The notes under the pieces were generated by a model. That model was given only the letters and a program-made list of their open reading frames with translations. It had not been told where the DNA came from and ran no database searches. A DNA stretch of 64,000 nt. Source: Membranipora membranacea (taxonomy: Eukaryota; Bryozoa; Gymnolaemata; Cheilostomatida; Membraniporidae). A program made the position numbers and the translations under genes. Where the stretch lies: NCBI GenBank assembly GCA_914767715.1, contig OU612065.1, forward strand, positions 9,610,001 through 9,674,000, written 5' to 3'. This document shows, in pieces, positions 11,350 to 24,712 of the stretch (its first letter is position 1; every line of letters begins with the position of its first letter).

Positions 11350-14300
11350 TCAGCATTCAGCTCTGGCTCCCAATATACGCTGTCCCTCTGCACTATTCTC
11401 TATATTAACAGACTCCTGACTACAGGTCCTCTGGGAGTTACGCCCCTCAAACACAAGACTGCTGCTGTTACTATGCAGACTGATCTGTGAGCTGCTCAGC
11501 TCTGGGTTCAGTCTCGGGGAGCTTGTATTCTGCTGCCAGGATGCTCGGTCATCTCTAGTAACATTAATACGCCTGCTGCTCGGGGAGTTCTTCATGGGGA
11601 TCGGTTTAGAGTGAGCGTGTGGCACAAGTATATCGATATCTGAACCCTGGCTGTCAGTCCGTGACTTGGCCGAGAGTGTGAGTGTGTCATTGCTACCCTC
11701 ACTGTGCGAGTGTTTTGCCGAGTTGTCGTTGAAAGCAGTTGGGTGCATATTGGCTGCGAGCACATCAGCAGCATCCAGTTCATTCTCCTTACCTTGCCTG
11801 TGCTTGTGACAGAGGATACAAACTCTTACGGGCTCAAACAACTGCTGCTCAGGTAAAGGCACAAATTTATCTGCACAACCGGTACAAAACACCTGTCCAC
11901 ATTGTCTACAACAGAACAAAAATAATCTTACAAACTATAACTGTTGCTAAATATTTAATTCCTCTAGCTTGGAGGTGACGGGAAGTGTGTCCATCTAGAC
12001 AGAGCGCATCCGACGCGATGCAATTATAATTACTCAAGTATTTGCAGAGGTGTTTCACTTTTTCTTACCAATGGCAAAAAAATACTAATAAAAAAATGTT
12101 GTTTTTGGTGCAAACTGACATAAAAAGAGCTGATAAGACGTGGCTTGACCTGACTTCACAAGAAATATGAATCCGTCCTTGAGTTGGCAAAGCATTTGAC
12201 TTCAATATTGAAGGTGATCTCAACAAGAACTTGACGATGATGCATAGTAGAGTAGTAGATAATAACATGATATCAATTTACCTGCAGTGGTGTTTTCTCC
12301 TGTATACTCTGAATGGCACACTACATGAGCTACAGTAAGACACAGCATGATCAGGCATCCATAGGGTGGGGCCAGCTTCCTTAGCTGACAGCGTCTCCCA
12401 GCTTCCATCTGACTGATGAGATGAGTTACTACCTGCAGAGCCTGGACCTCCCTCACCCAACAACTGACAAAATAATCGAGCCATTTTTAAACATCACACC
12501 ATCAATAATAAGAAAAACATTGAAATATGAAATGGTGCTTTTATATCAGTTCTCTGTTAAACATATAAATCGAATATCCCCATAGGGCTGCCGATGTATG
12601 TTATGTGCTATAATGAGTGGTCATGTGGCAGCAGGTTCATTGATTTGTCAATGAGAAATTTACAATACTGATATGAATGATTATCTTACCTCCGGTGGCA
12701 TCAGTAAGCCCTGACAGCAGGGACCAGGTGAGAGTGCCGGGCGAGCTTGTGCTGCTGCTAACTTAGCTTTCAGTTCCTCTATCTGGTTCTCATAGCTGGT
12801 CAAAATATCATTCATACGAAGACGAGCTGGGTCTGCATTCATGGTTAAACCATCTATGTCCAAATATTTTCTGTATTGCATCTCCTCCTGCAATTGAGAG
12901 AAATTGCGGATAACCTCTGGATTTACATACATGCAAAATAATCAAGAGCTCAATGTTCTCTAGACTATGTTACTTATGCACGCCTGGATCTAACCAGCAA
13001 ACAAAACCGTAGGTTGTAAGGTGTTAAGTTGCAGCTACCGGTTCGATTGCAGAGAATGATAAAAATCATCAAGAAGCCTCAGTAGTCTCAAGGTTATTCA
13101 ATTAACCAGGAAGTGAGTGATTGCCAAATACACAACATACCAGTACAAACTAGTTAATGCGATGCAAATGTGACAACCTACATGAGGAATTTTAACACTT
13201 TGGTTGCAGTCAGACTTATAACATTAACTAAGCGGATAACCGATAGTTGGCAGCCGACAACGAAGGCCAGGCTTATACAATTTTTTGTCGTCGACAACAA
13301 GATAGGTATTATCAGTGCAGCTGGTACTTTGAGAAAATAGAGATTGGTTAGTGTATACAACAGTGTATAAGCCTCGCAGTTATTTTACTCTTTTAGATGG
13401 AGATTAACTTAGATGAGTGCTCAAACTGTGCCCAGGTCGCTGTATGTGGTATTTTATTATAAGCCAGAGCCCACCAACTCACTACCGATAACCAGGCAGG
13501 GATTGAATATATCGAATTGAACATTAAAACAACCAGTGACCAACCATCACTGCGGATGAACAAGTCATCATTCCTTAAAGTATCTATGACAAATGGTTTG
13601 CAAAGTAGAGATTTGAGTCATGGAAACTTCACCTCCCTTTGAAACTTTCCCGACTTCAAATTGACTTGCTGACCTTGCTGTTAGCACTATGTGGGGTTTT
13701 CTGAGAAATCGCCTCCTCTTTAGCTGAGGCATCGCTACTATTCCTGCTTCTTGTATCCGTGTTTTGAACGCCATTCGCAATAATATTAGAACTAGATCCA
13801 TTCAAAGAGGCAGATAACAGGTTATTGGGCGCAGGCTGTGTCAAGGTGCCCGAGTCAATATTGCAACTTTCTGTAAGGCTATTACCAGGAATATCTGGGT
13901 CACTTAATCTACGAGGACTTCTCGATAGCATATGTAGATTAGACTCTGCAAAATAACACGAGAAACATTATGTGCCAAATTGATATTGTTGACATTTAGT
14001 CATTATTAGTGCTGAAGATAACAAGAAATCTTCCTCAATAAGTATCTGAGTGGTGATGGTGCAATGAATTGTGCCATCAATGGAGCCAAGTTAGACGATC
14101 GAATATGTAGGAACCCATTTTGTATATATGCACATAGGAGAACAAAGTGTGATTTACTAGAAGAACTTAGACAGATACACTGGTGCTGACCGTTATAGCA
14201 CAATGCCATATGTATAATAGATATTGTAAATTATAACACTGAATTGAGTGTGAATCAACACATACCAGTTGACGTAGAGAGATCACCAAAACTCTGGCTT

Positions 14301-17300
14301 CGCTGAAGTCCAGCTGATTCTTCAGTAGCCGGAACCACCTCAGGATTAGTGTTACTGGCCTGAGCGGCGTATACACTAGTCCATAATACCAGAGCACTGG
14401 GGTGGCAGTTCACACTCAATATCTACAACAAAGGTCATAGTGGATATGACAAACAGTCAATCTCCCATATACTTGTGAGAACTAGATGGTCATAAGCGAA
14501 GAGAAATCAATACACGCTGCTGTTGTCTTCAGGTTAATCATCAACCAGTCATATTATGTTGTATTTGATATGACTGATTCAAGCTCTGTATCAGATAGTT
14601 TTATATGGTCTAGTAATGGATCAGGGCTTAAAATAACGGAAGTCTTCTGTGTGTACAACAACATCGTGCATGTAAATTTAAGAACCCTCCTGTATGGTAA
14701 AGCTCTATACAGGAGGACGCTGTCATCAACCACTGCAGCACCGGCCTTGTAGCTCTATGCTTCACGCTGGGTTAAAGCTGTCAGTGGTTGAAAAGTGACA
14801 CTAACAACTTGGAAAGCTAGTCGTCACTACCTCTTCCTAGCCGCACCTCAGTGCAGTCATCGTCTACATATACGGACAGCAACATTACAATGTGTGAATG
14901 AGATGCCGTGCTCAATGTACAAACCCTTTCTTCGTGGTGAACTGATGCCAGTACCGAGTTGGATTATCAGCAAACGATCAGGCTAAGTTAAGCACAACTG
15001 TATAGGAACTAATGTGGATGACTAATAAAAAGCCGAGACACTTTTGCTCCTTCCTCTTCATCACTAGTTGGCACCACCTATTTCAGTGAATACTATGAGA
15101 TGCTCACCTTATAGGCACCGGGGTTGTAGAGTTTGTTTGTTAGCTGAGGTTTGAGGGTATTTAGGAGAGACCATACACTAGCAGTGTTAACACTTAGCAT
15201 CTGGTCAGCTCTCTCCATCTCATTATTAAACAGGAATGTACCAAACATGCATGAATATGTGTGCTGTACCAACTTCATCTGTAATACAACAAATCATTCA
15301 TAATAATGAGGATTATTCAAAGAAATACACAGCACAACAAGTGAGCAAAACTGACATAGTGTAACCACAACACCTGGGAAGGGGGGATAATTCACATATT
15401 GCACTAAGCTTCTCCCAATTTCAAACTAGTGGCCAGAAGTTACTCAATTGGTAATCAAACATATATCAAGCAGCGGAAGAGATCATATTAGTTTGCTTGA
15501 TGATCATTCGATAGTTCTAGTGATGCAAGGCTAGACTGCCTTGATGTATTATTGAACTTACCAAATAAGTCACATCAAATTCGAATGCAGTAGGGAATTG
15601 TTGTACAAGCTGATGGACGGCATCAAGCCACTGCAGGAACACTGGACTGATTTCATTAGGACATGCATTAGCACCAGCCTGTCCGCAGCGGTCCAAAAAC
15701 TTGTGTCCAAACTGCAGCCAGTCTTTCTCAATCAGCACTTGGAAACCCTACAAACATCAAAAGTTATAAATTCACTGAAGTAAATTATGTGTAATTTTGA
15801 GGTTACTTACCCTAAAGTAGTCAAACAGCTCATAATAGCAGCTTCAGAATGATGCACGACCAATGTTAATAATGTAAACATATCTTAGCTCTGTTGACTA
15901 ACAGAATAGTTTCATAGCATTCAATGTGACTGCCAAAACCTAGTTTAAATGCATATCTATGGTTGACTATTTTGATAATAAATACATGATATTGCACATG
16001 TTTACATTAATGACATTAATAGAGCCTACTTGGATACTATGCATGATGCAAGTTCCGCACACCAAATGATGAGAGTGATAATCACAGTATCAGCTCCGAG
16101 TTGGTGCTAATACGGAACTCAGAATTGAGCCTGCAGGCTTCATGGATAGGTCTTCTGTAGGCATTCGGCAGCTTTATTCGTAACAATGCTTTTGGCAGGA
16201 AAATTAAAGCAAATTACAACTTAGGTGCATCTCCGACTGGGCCTAATGAAAGAAAGACGTTATGAAGGAGGGGCTCATTATTGACCAATCAGAGCTACAG
16301 TAACATGTATTGCACACAAGTTAGTTAAGTTATACTGACCTTGAAGGTCCTATAGTGTGGATCTAGGATAAGTTGAGCTAGTGAGACTAGTTGGGGGGTT
16401 CTATCCCAGCCATCAGAGCAGTGGACAAGTACAGACTGTCTAGTGAGTGTATCAGCTACTTGTTTAGATGCGTAGAGCAAAGAGGAAAGGTTAAATATCC
16501 ACTTAGAGGAATCCAGAGCTGCATACCAGCTGAAACAGAAACAAATTAATCACCAAATCTGTCAAAATAAACCACAAAAGCCATTCTACCAAATTATTAT
16601 ATATTGGATTTTCCTAGCCACAGCTGCTAGATAGGGAAATTTGACATGATTGATAGAGTTGTCATAAACACAGAAGAATAATACCACCATCAACCAGAAC
16701 AATCCAGTTAGCTAAGTAATGGTATTTTTGAGTTCTCTACGGGCAATTTGATAACAACCACTGGTAGCTTTGATAATAGTAGCAGTTTTCAAAATTCAAA
16801 TAGTTATTTCAGTCGAAAAATCACTGACCTTATGGATACACATATACAAGAGGTTAACAGAATAACATAGTGGTAGTGATGACCTGTCTCATCCCATCAC
16901 GTCTTCACATGATTCTCACATTTTTGTTTATAGAATAATCTAATAGTGAGGACTGACACAGTCATTATCATCTATGCAGTCTTTACTGGTCAGTCCTCTT
17001 TCCCGTCCTGCACAAACTTGTCATGATGACTTCTCTGATGACATGCTATAGTCATGATAAGATACATATGAAGGGCCTAGAGCATCGATCATTGAAGTCA
17101 TATGTAAGGTGGCACCAACCTGGCATTGTCAGTATTGCTTGATAATAGACTTCTCAGTTGATTGAAGCTGGCCCTCACAGCGTGTATATTAGGTAGATTC
17201 ATGAACTCGATGTCACAGTTTGTATAATACTCGCCAAATTCACAACCTCCTCCCTTAACTCTATTAGCCATTGCTGCTGTGTATGAGCGAGCATCCACTA

Positions 17301-20300
17301 TAGACATCCTCTCTCCACACCCACAAACCTTGATGATAGACTGTAATACAACAAAATAAGAGATTCAAAACACAGCAACGCGAAAGAAGGTAGTTCCTCA
17401 ATACCATGATGTGAGAATATACTGCTGCCGGTTGTTATCATCCACTTCATTCAGCCCTGATTATGGGAGCTAGTTCTGGCTTACAATGCAATGGTATCAA
17501 ATAAAAATAAAACGCCTGGGTGTTATACTACTGCTAGGCCCTTGTGTAAGGAGACAGTATACCTGTAGTAAGTTCTCATCATCTGTGTTTCTCTGACAGA
17601 AAACTCCGACGACCGGCTGACTAGCTCTGAGTAGTACAGAGCCGCACTCATGTCGCCATACAGCGCTGGGAAATCTACCCAACATACGAAACGCTGCTGC
17701 CTTCTCTAACATTGAGTCATCAAACTCTTTAGGAAGGACGTTCTCTTTGGGATAGCTCTTACAGCTTCTAAAATAGATGTGAAATACAAGGTCAATGATT
17801 GAGCAGGCTGAAAATGTCAAATAGCCGGTGCTAAGTTTTAGGTACAATTATTGTCATATCATCCATATGAAATTGGCTTGAGATCACTGACATTTCCCAT
17901 TGACCATGTCTGCAGAAAACAGGTCATTATCATACTGCATTGAAGGCACCGGCTTGCTTGAAGTGGACACTGTATAGTAAAGTCACCCGATGACGATAAC
18001 TTAGCATTTTAAGTGTTAGCCAAGATATCATAATCATATGAAATGTGAACATTCAACAAACTCATTTATAATGCTATAGAAAGTTCTGGCTGTTATCATT
18101 AAATGGAAAATTTGTGCACAAGACAATTCATGTATGTCAAGCACTTTCACCCTAATTTGAGCTAATCCAACGAACTATTTATCTGATACCCTTGCAAATA
18201 GCAATTACATAGGCTAGGTATTTGATATATTCCACATATTTCTCTTCTATGTATGACGTACAGATTTTTTGCTGTCGGGTAGGTGGCATGTTAGAAAGGA
18301 TTACTTTCACTAACCCTGTTCATAAGCGCATATCTACCATTCTTTACAAGTAAATGATCACATTATCTAACAAGCTTAACTTTGAGGCATTACACATAGG
18401 TATTTATGTCTATTTTTTGCAGGAGCTCGAAGCTTAGCGATTTCACCTTGTAATACATGTATCAAAGGTAATTTTACTTGTATGACCTGACCTAGGTAAT
18501 GCACATAGTACTGTGACATCAACTGCAACACTTCTCAACATAGGTCTGGTGCCTAGGAATATATGACAGTATCAGTGGGTGGGGGGTCAACTATTTCACC
18601 TAAATTTATAGCGCAGCATGTTCAGCATATTGAGCTTGACGCACATCCTACTAACTTGTATTTATCGTTGATGTTTGTGATTCTCCAGGTGGTCTTAAGG
18701 TTGAAGCCGAGTCTATCCAGCTCATCTCCAAGCTTGTATGCATTATCAGAAACCAAGTCCCAAGGACCATTTCTATCAGTCTTAGAGACAATCGAAAAAT
18801 GCACAGCGAAATAGTCAGAGAACTCCTTCACTCCGTTCAGTTCTTGTTTGATTGCATGCAGCCACTTAAAACATGTTTCGCTGTTCGGCAAAGTGAAGCT
18901 GTAATAAGAAAGAATGCATGTAGCCCTGAGATATACAAGTAAGAACATCAGTGCGCTGGACATTGACTTTATGAAGTTTGAGTTTGACTTCATCTGACCT
19001 TTGGGAATGCTCCAAAGTAATTAAATCTGACTGGATTGTACATCAATTTTTTTACTGATTAAACCGCTTGGACCAAACATCAATAATACGGATGCAAGCT
19101 GACCGGCTGTTTTGATCAGCATCCATTTACATACACACAGCATACTAACCTGTGTACAGTGCCATCTTTACATACAGCTGTGATTCCAGCAATCTCACTA
19201 ATATCCACAGACTCAACCATTCTCAGAGGAATATTGATAAATGACTTTGAGTAAGTAATAAATAGTCGATATGTAGTTAACATTATTGTCTCGCTGAACG
19301 CTCCACAACCTAGTCTGATAGTAACTTCACCTGGCAGGACCTGAATAGGACACTTCAAACCTGCAACATTAACATCAAATGGAGATGAAACGATTGCCTC
19401 AAAGTTACCAGTGCATGAGAAATCATCCACCATGTGAAATCTAGATGTAACTGATATGATGTACTGTTAGACTAGGTCCAAACTACTGATATTTTGTCAA
19501 GTAGGGTTAGTGTAGATTTGACAACAGATAGCATTCTGTCGAATTAGAAGGGGGGGGGGGGGGGGTTACATTCTATGATCCTCACAGAACAGATAAGCTA
19601 TCAGCTGTATAATGATCCAGCCTACTAATCCCTCACAGCTCACAGGCTTTACAAAATAACATTTATTGTCTCCTAACAGTCCAGAACAGTATATTTGTGA
19701 TGATCATTTGTCTACATTGCAAATAATTTGAATTGATACTATAACTCCACTGGTTGCTGCTCTAACCATGATATGCTGCTGCACCTATGATATCCACTCA
19801 AATTACTGAGACCAACAGGCAAAAGGTTTTGGAAGATTGCCAGCTGCAGCACATGACTGTTATTGATTTGTCTGGTCTGATAAGAATGGGAATTCCAATT
19901 TAGTCGTCCAATGCTGTTCTCAGCAATATCGTAACCAAAGAGAAACTGTATGGGAAGTGATTGTAGGCCTAGGATGGAGTTTTTTGCTGACCACTAACTT
20001 GGGCTTGGGCAGTTGAATGATCACGTGAGACCAAACAGACCGCCATCGACGAGACCACTAGATGGTGCAGCAACCACAACATGATCGCTAATCCGAAGAA
20101 GTCTGTCACCATGTCCATCTCTAACATCCACAACAACTTCGTCCCTGAAGCACCCACCTTCACAATGAATGGTGAGCAGATCTCGAACGAGACCAGCACC
20201 AAGTTTCTCGGCGTCATTATTGATGAACATCTGACATTCAAAGATAGCGTGGATCATGTTAAAAAGAAAACCCGTGGTCTTGTGTACTCACTACTAGACC

Positions 20301-21144
20301 TGAAGAGATCATGAGTACCGACACACATCATGAGAAAATTCTACACAACATGCATTCGACCAATCATCCTCTACGCCTGTCCGTCCTTGTACTCATTCAC
20401 AACCTGTGAGCAGAGACTGCGGCTAGTAAGACTAGAAAACTTAGCTCTGAAGTTCATGGACCCAAGCAGCCGAGACTACGATGAACGCGTTCAAACAGCC
20501 GAAATAGTGCCCATTCTCACTCTACTCGAAGACAGCAGCAAGAGTTACATCAATCGCATCATGGGCAGCCCTGAACATTGTCTCCACCAGCTAGCCCATA
20601 GCTATACTCCTACAGCACCCCCTCGGAGATCCGCCCGCCTAGAGTCCTGCCCATACCACCATCCACTCGAACCGAACTCCGATCGAAGTGTCGGCTCATT
20701 TTCTATCACAATGTTTAAAAGTCACTCTCGATTCCACTTTTTTGTTTTTATATCCAAAGATCAATAATAGATTTTGAATAATTTTAAAAATCTCTGATCA
20801 AATATAAAGCAACTATATACATTTAAATAGCCTAAGGAGACAGTAGGCTTACCATCTTCGATGATCGGACTATCCCTCTTTTTGAGCAAATCTTTCATAT
20901 TAAGCACTGCAGTATCATCTGTGCACACACTGCTATCATTGCGTTTTCTACCACCGCAATGCCCGTTGACATGTCCATTAGTATATGACACAGACGCTAG
21001 TCCTGTTCCTTGGTCACTCGTAGCACCATTCTGTATTTTTACTGCACCATTACATTGTAGGTTATCTTCTCCGCTCCCTTTGTGATCGCTGTCACCATTC
21101 ATACCATTGACTACTGGAGGAGAATCTGCCATCTCAGTCAACAT
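11350..21144 (-). CDS. Myotubularin-related PI3P phosphatase with FYVE domain (MTMR3/MTMR4 type)
   Basis: MTMR3/4 enzymes remove the 3-phosphate from PI3P and PI(3,5)P2 on endosomes and autophagic membranes. Exons in transcript order: 21144-20853 (N-terminal, 97 codons), 19440-19150 and 18898-18656 (PH-GRAM), 17767-17563, 17340-17120, 16529-16340 (phosphatase loop), 15747-15562, 15278-15108, 14422-14266, 13945-13674, 12887-12690 (coiled coil), 12463-12282 and 11905-11350 (FYVE and tail). The active-site loop CSDGWDR is encoded at 16400-16420, so the catalytic Cys and Arg are present. The FYVE domain shows the WMPDH motif, RKHHCR and paired cysteines. A Ser-rich tail of about 150 residues after FYVE is longer than in human MTMR3. 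From 19440 on, all phases agree. Exon 21144-20853 ends in phase 1 but the next needs phase 2, so a small exon is missing or the start is ATG 19433. Confidence 0.92.
14686..14716. repeat. Short hairpin in MTMR intron
   Basis: Arms CCTCCTGTAT and ATACAGGAGG (10 bp, perfect) surround an 11-base loop, within the intron between exons 14422-14266 and 15278-15108. Confidence 0.7.
19550..19565 (+). repeat. Poly-G run of 16
   Basis: Sixteen consecutive G residues in the first MTMR intron, 110 bp upstream (on the minus strand) of exon 19440-19150. On the transcribed minus strand it reads as poly-C. It is a likely sequencing/assembly weak point, in the same intron where the exon phases do not match. 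Confidence 0.9.
20040..20767 (+). mobile_element. LINE reverse transcriptase C-terminal fragment in MTMR intron 1
   Basis: The forward frame from about 20040 reads WCSNHNMIANPKKSV, then KFLGVIIDEHLTFKDSVDHV and, after an in-frame TGA at 20312-20314, FYTTCIRPIILYACPSLY and later RRSARLESCPYHHP. This is the post-catalytic RT region and C-terminal domain of a non-LTR ORF2. The YxDD core is absent. One stop breaks the frame, yet over 700 bp stay otherwise open, so it is younger than the relic at 2828-3545 and from a different subfamily. It lies antisense to the host gene. Confidence 0.8.
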
Positions 21145-22103
21145 CTTCTAAGCACACAACCCTTTTCTTTGGATTAAGTTTTAAGACAGTGAGTAGTCTA
21201 AGTCATATTCTCCACTAAGTCAACACTCCATCTTGCCTGTTGAAACACATGTCAATAAAATTGAATAGTCCTGTACTGGACAGCAGGGAAATCAATTAGC
21301 AATTTGAATTATTGGAAATGAGCCAAACTTCACAAAGATGAAATACAGTTTCTGCAACAGTTGCTTTTTGATACACACAGAACCATTCATCATCATATTC
21401 AACTATAACCAGTTATACAGGACAACATCAGCTGCTCATTTATTCTAGTAAATGGTGGCTATGACCTAAAGTTCAGAGATCAGTCACATTAAAACAGGGC
21501 TTAGTTAGTACTTGGTGCATTGTTACTTACTAGCTAGCTTTGGTGTGGCTTTGACTGCTTTCTGACTCACGCTTGCTCTATCGAGTTCTCTGTGACTGAG
21601 AAAACAGTTGGGTTCTGCACCAATTTACTTGATCCTCTCATCAACCAGTTGAGTAGTTAAGAGATGTAGCAGTTTGTAGTTAACAGCAGAGCAGTGTTGA
21701 ATCAATTTCTCACTGATCTGATGATAGGCACACTAGTTCTCCTTCCCTTGTTTGGCACTTTGCCTTAGTTAGAAACAGGCTACCAACTCTGGCACTCCCA
21801 CTGACTTACTCCTATGCTTCTGGCTCAATTTACTGTCAATGAGCTGTCTGTTGTGACCAGAACACAGACTGACTAAGAGACTGACTGACTGAGTCTCAAC
21901 TCTTCAAGTTCATTCAAATACACTTACAGCTGAATCTCTCTGTACCCATCAGATGCTAACTCATATAATGTACTAATCATAACACTAGTTTGGTCGAAAC
22001 GGTGACTGATTCGTGTGAAGTATGTGTATTTGTTGAATCACTGACTGTGAGTATTCCAATATGAATATTATTATTGTATGTTGTTGTGGGCAAGGAGTGC
22101 AAA

Positions 22104-22113
22104 AAGATGGCGG
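22104..22113 (+). promoter_or_regulatory. YY1-like element AAGATGGCGG
   Basis: AAGATGGCGG matches the animal YY1 consensus, which typically sits at or just after transcription starts. It lies about 960 bp upstream of the first MTMR ATG, but on the strand opposite to that gene. A single motif match in non-coding DNA, so only a candidate. Confidence 0.25.
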
Positions 22114-24111
22114 AAGCAATAACAAACTGACGCAGTGTGACCCTTGACCTCAATTTGTAAACAATCAGTTACAGACAACTCCAAACTCAGTCAATGTCAT
22201 CGAAGAAGACAACTCCTTGGTATAGTTTAGTATAGTTATTTTTTGTGCTTTCCTGATTCAGCCTGTAGTTTTAGTTTTAGTTATAGATGGTATAAGGAAT
22301 TGTTCATGTAGGTCTTCTAAATCCAAACAGAGCCACAGTACTGCCGCAGGGTCTATTTACTTTTTGCTTCAAAAATTTTGAGGTTTGTTTGGATCATTAG
22401 CTTAGAGACTGTCCCCACAGCGATAAGTAGAAACAAACAAAGGTGTGATAAGGCTATCATTTGGCCAAGGAATTAAATACATTCTTGTCTTTCCAAGTCT
22501 ACCCCTCTTCAAAGTACTCCATGCCATGCCCAACGGTAATACAAGTTTTTGGTGAGCGTGGCTTGGTTGATACAAAGGGTGATATTTTTGTGCAAGTTTT
22601 AGAGTGACAGTACCAAATTTTGTTTGCAAGAATATAATTCACATGATCACATGATCGGACCAAGGAGTAAAAAAGTCTCCTTGATCAAAACATTCAAAAG
22701 ATTGTAAAAAAAGATTTGGAAAAGAATAAAGATGAAGATAATTTGATTTCTGTAATGATGCAGTCTCTACCCTTCATAATCAGTCACCTCTTAGATACAC
22801 TTCCTGGTGTCATAGTTACCAATATAAAATCAGGTTAAAATCTTTTGAGCTGTTTTATAAACTTTGACAATCAAATAAAATACAAATTTAATGAGTCTGT
22901 AATTAGTTTTCAAGTTAGTTGGGTGCATCAATTCTATTTGACTCCCTTTATCTGCACCAGTGAAATTATTTGATCCAGTTAATCAAACCAAGGGCGTGGT
23001 GTAAAGCCCTTGATCAAACCTTATAATTTGCCATCATACTGGTTCCCATGTTATTACTAACAGACAAATTGCTTTCTTACGTAGGAGGTAAAAATACCTA
23101 CTTGGGGGAGGGATTGGGTTGTCGTATGGAGACAATAGTCCGAGACTTCTCCCAGTCAAGAATAATAGGAGATACAAAGCAAGAGGTCAACAAGTTACTT
23201 TTTAACTACTCTGTTATCTGTAAACTTTCTAGAAAACCTCTTTAAACAAATAAATATATAATATTGTTTTGATTTGTAACACAAGTGTAGTTGCACACCT
23301 TCTGATCAAGGGGAGAAAACTAACATACTAGTCTAATGATATGAAATATCCTCGTATTTTAGTCTAAGGGACAATGAGACAATTTCAGATGAAAATATAT
23401 GTTTTGTAAACAACAGTTTCCACGGAATGGATAATTAATGATGATTTCTGCTGTAAAATATAGAGAGGAAATATGCCCTTCATTAAGATTAACATCGGTA
23501 AAGGTGTCTCACAATGCTAATAGCCAATAACTAGATTAGCACAGGACGCAACTGGAGTATACAACCATCCATCGGCTGTGGAATGTAGCAAGATAATTTT
23601 TTGAGTGGAAATAATAAGGTCGATATCTGTCTATTTATCTATCTACACGTTACCAAAATAAACATATAAATACTATAGTATTTATTTATGTTTTTCATTG
23701 CCACATAGACCCATCAAGAAGGCATGAAATCCAACAATTGAATAATAATGTCTTGCATGAAGTATATCTTTTTAACAAACTGTGTCATTTATATCTAAAC
23801 CTAGCTATGTCACTAATAACTTAGTAATTACGCCACTTATTAATTATCTGATAATGTCAAAAAATTGCTGCAAGATCGGTTGAAATGTGGTGCTCAAATC
23901 TTTGCAAAAAAACCTAGCTGTTTAGTAAGAAACAGAAGATTGGGCTGCCCCTAAAGAGGAACGCAAGGTGCCCTAAATCCTCATACTGAGAATGTGATAC
24001 ATCCTAGAAAATTAGAATGCATGCTAGAGGTGAGGCCATAGAAGACCTCCTGAACGTGGGTGTGCAGCAAGCTGCCAAAACTGAACTGGCACTAATCGGC
24101 CATTGGCAGTG

Positions 24112-24147
24112 ACACTTTGATCTTAGCCATTAAGCTGAGAAGCAAGC
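24112..24147 (-). pseudogene. U2 snRNA-like 5' fragment
   Basis: The minus strand reads GCTTCTCAGCTTAATGGC then TAAGATCAAAGTGT. This matches the 5' end of U2 snRNA (GCTTCTCGGCCTTTTGGC, TAAGATCAAGTGT), including the stem-loop I and the TAAGATCAA stretch that pairs with U6. The similarity stops just where the branch-point-recognition sequence GTAGTA should follow (the window has CACTGCC), so it cannot act as U2. It is best read as a truncated U2 retrocopy or the head of a U2-derived repeat. Confidence 0.5.
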
Positions 24148-24712
24148 TTGTATTTGGATGTAATTGCCGCTGATTTTTTTTCTCAAGTCTTATATTTCTT
24201 ATCGTTAAGAAGAAAATATGATAAAAAAATGTCCTCATGTGACACAACAAAACATAATGACTTGTATGTAGACTTATAAGTTTAGATAAAACTTTAGCAG
24301 AACCTGATGTAAATTTGTCTATTTTTGCCTCTAAATGAATCGTCAAAATGATGTTATTGTTCAATCTGAAAACTTCAGTACAATAAATGTGCGATATAAT
24401 CAATGTGATTTATTTCAATTTGGGTATGATTTATATGGAGACTGTGGGATTTTTCTATCACAAAAAATAGATCCAAGTAATAAAACTCAAAATACACTGC
24501 CACCGCTGCCATTTCAAATTAATCACTTATTAATCAAGTGGATTGAAACTTGCCATTTTAGAGAGTGGATCTGACAGCTAAGAGTTATTACAACCAATTT
24601 TAAATGTTGAGCAAATCAGGTGAAGTATGTAATAATGGTTCCAAGACTCCATATGTACCCCAACAATAAACTTTGTAAAATATATAAAAAATATAACATG
24701 ATTTATATGCAG

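Larger units (their letters stand above)
21145..24712. other. Intergenic, upstream of the MTMR gene
   Basis: No coding exon is supported. The stretch contains a YY1-like AAGATGGCGG at 22104-22113 and a U2 snRNA-like fragment near 24112-24147. A near-palindrome around 23664-23697 (AAACATATAAATACTA mirrored by TAGTATTTATTTATGTTT) is also present. Confidence 0.5.

Noticed and set aside
11251-11978. Forward ORFs opposite the FYVE exon
   Set aside because: Shadows of the minus-strand MTMR last exon.
13020-13070. Possible tRNA B-box (GGTTCGATTGC)
   Set aside because: No A-box at the right distance and no cloverleaf; it also lies within an MTMR intron.
18563-18814. Forward ORF overlapping the MTMR gene
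   Set aside because: It is antisense to a well-supported PH-GRAM exon and is a shadow frame.
21860-21895. ACTGACTG-like short repeats
   Set aside because: Too short and irregular to call a tandem array or CRISPR; CRISPR arrays are not expected in an animal genome.
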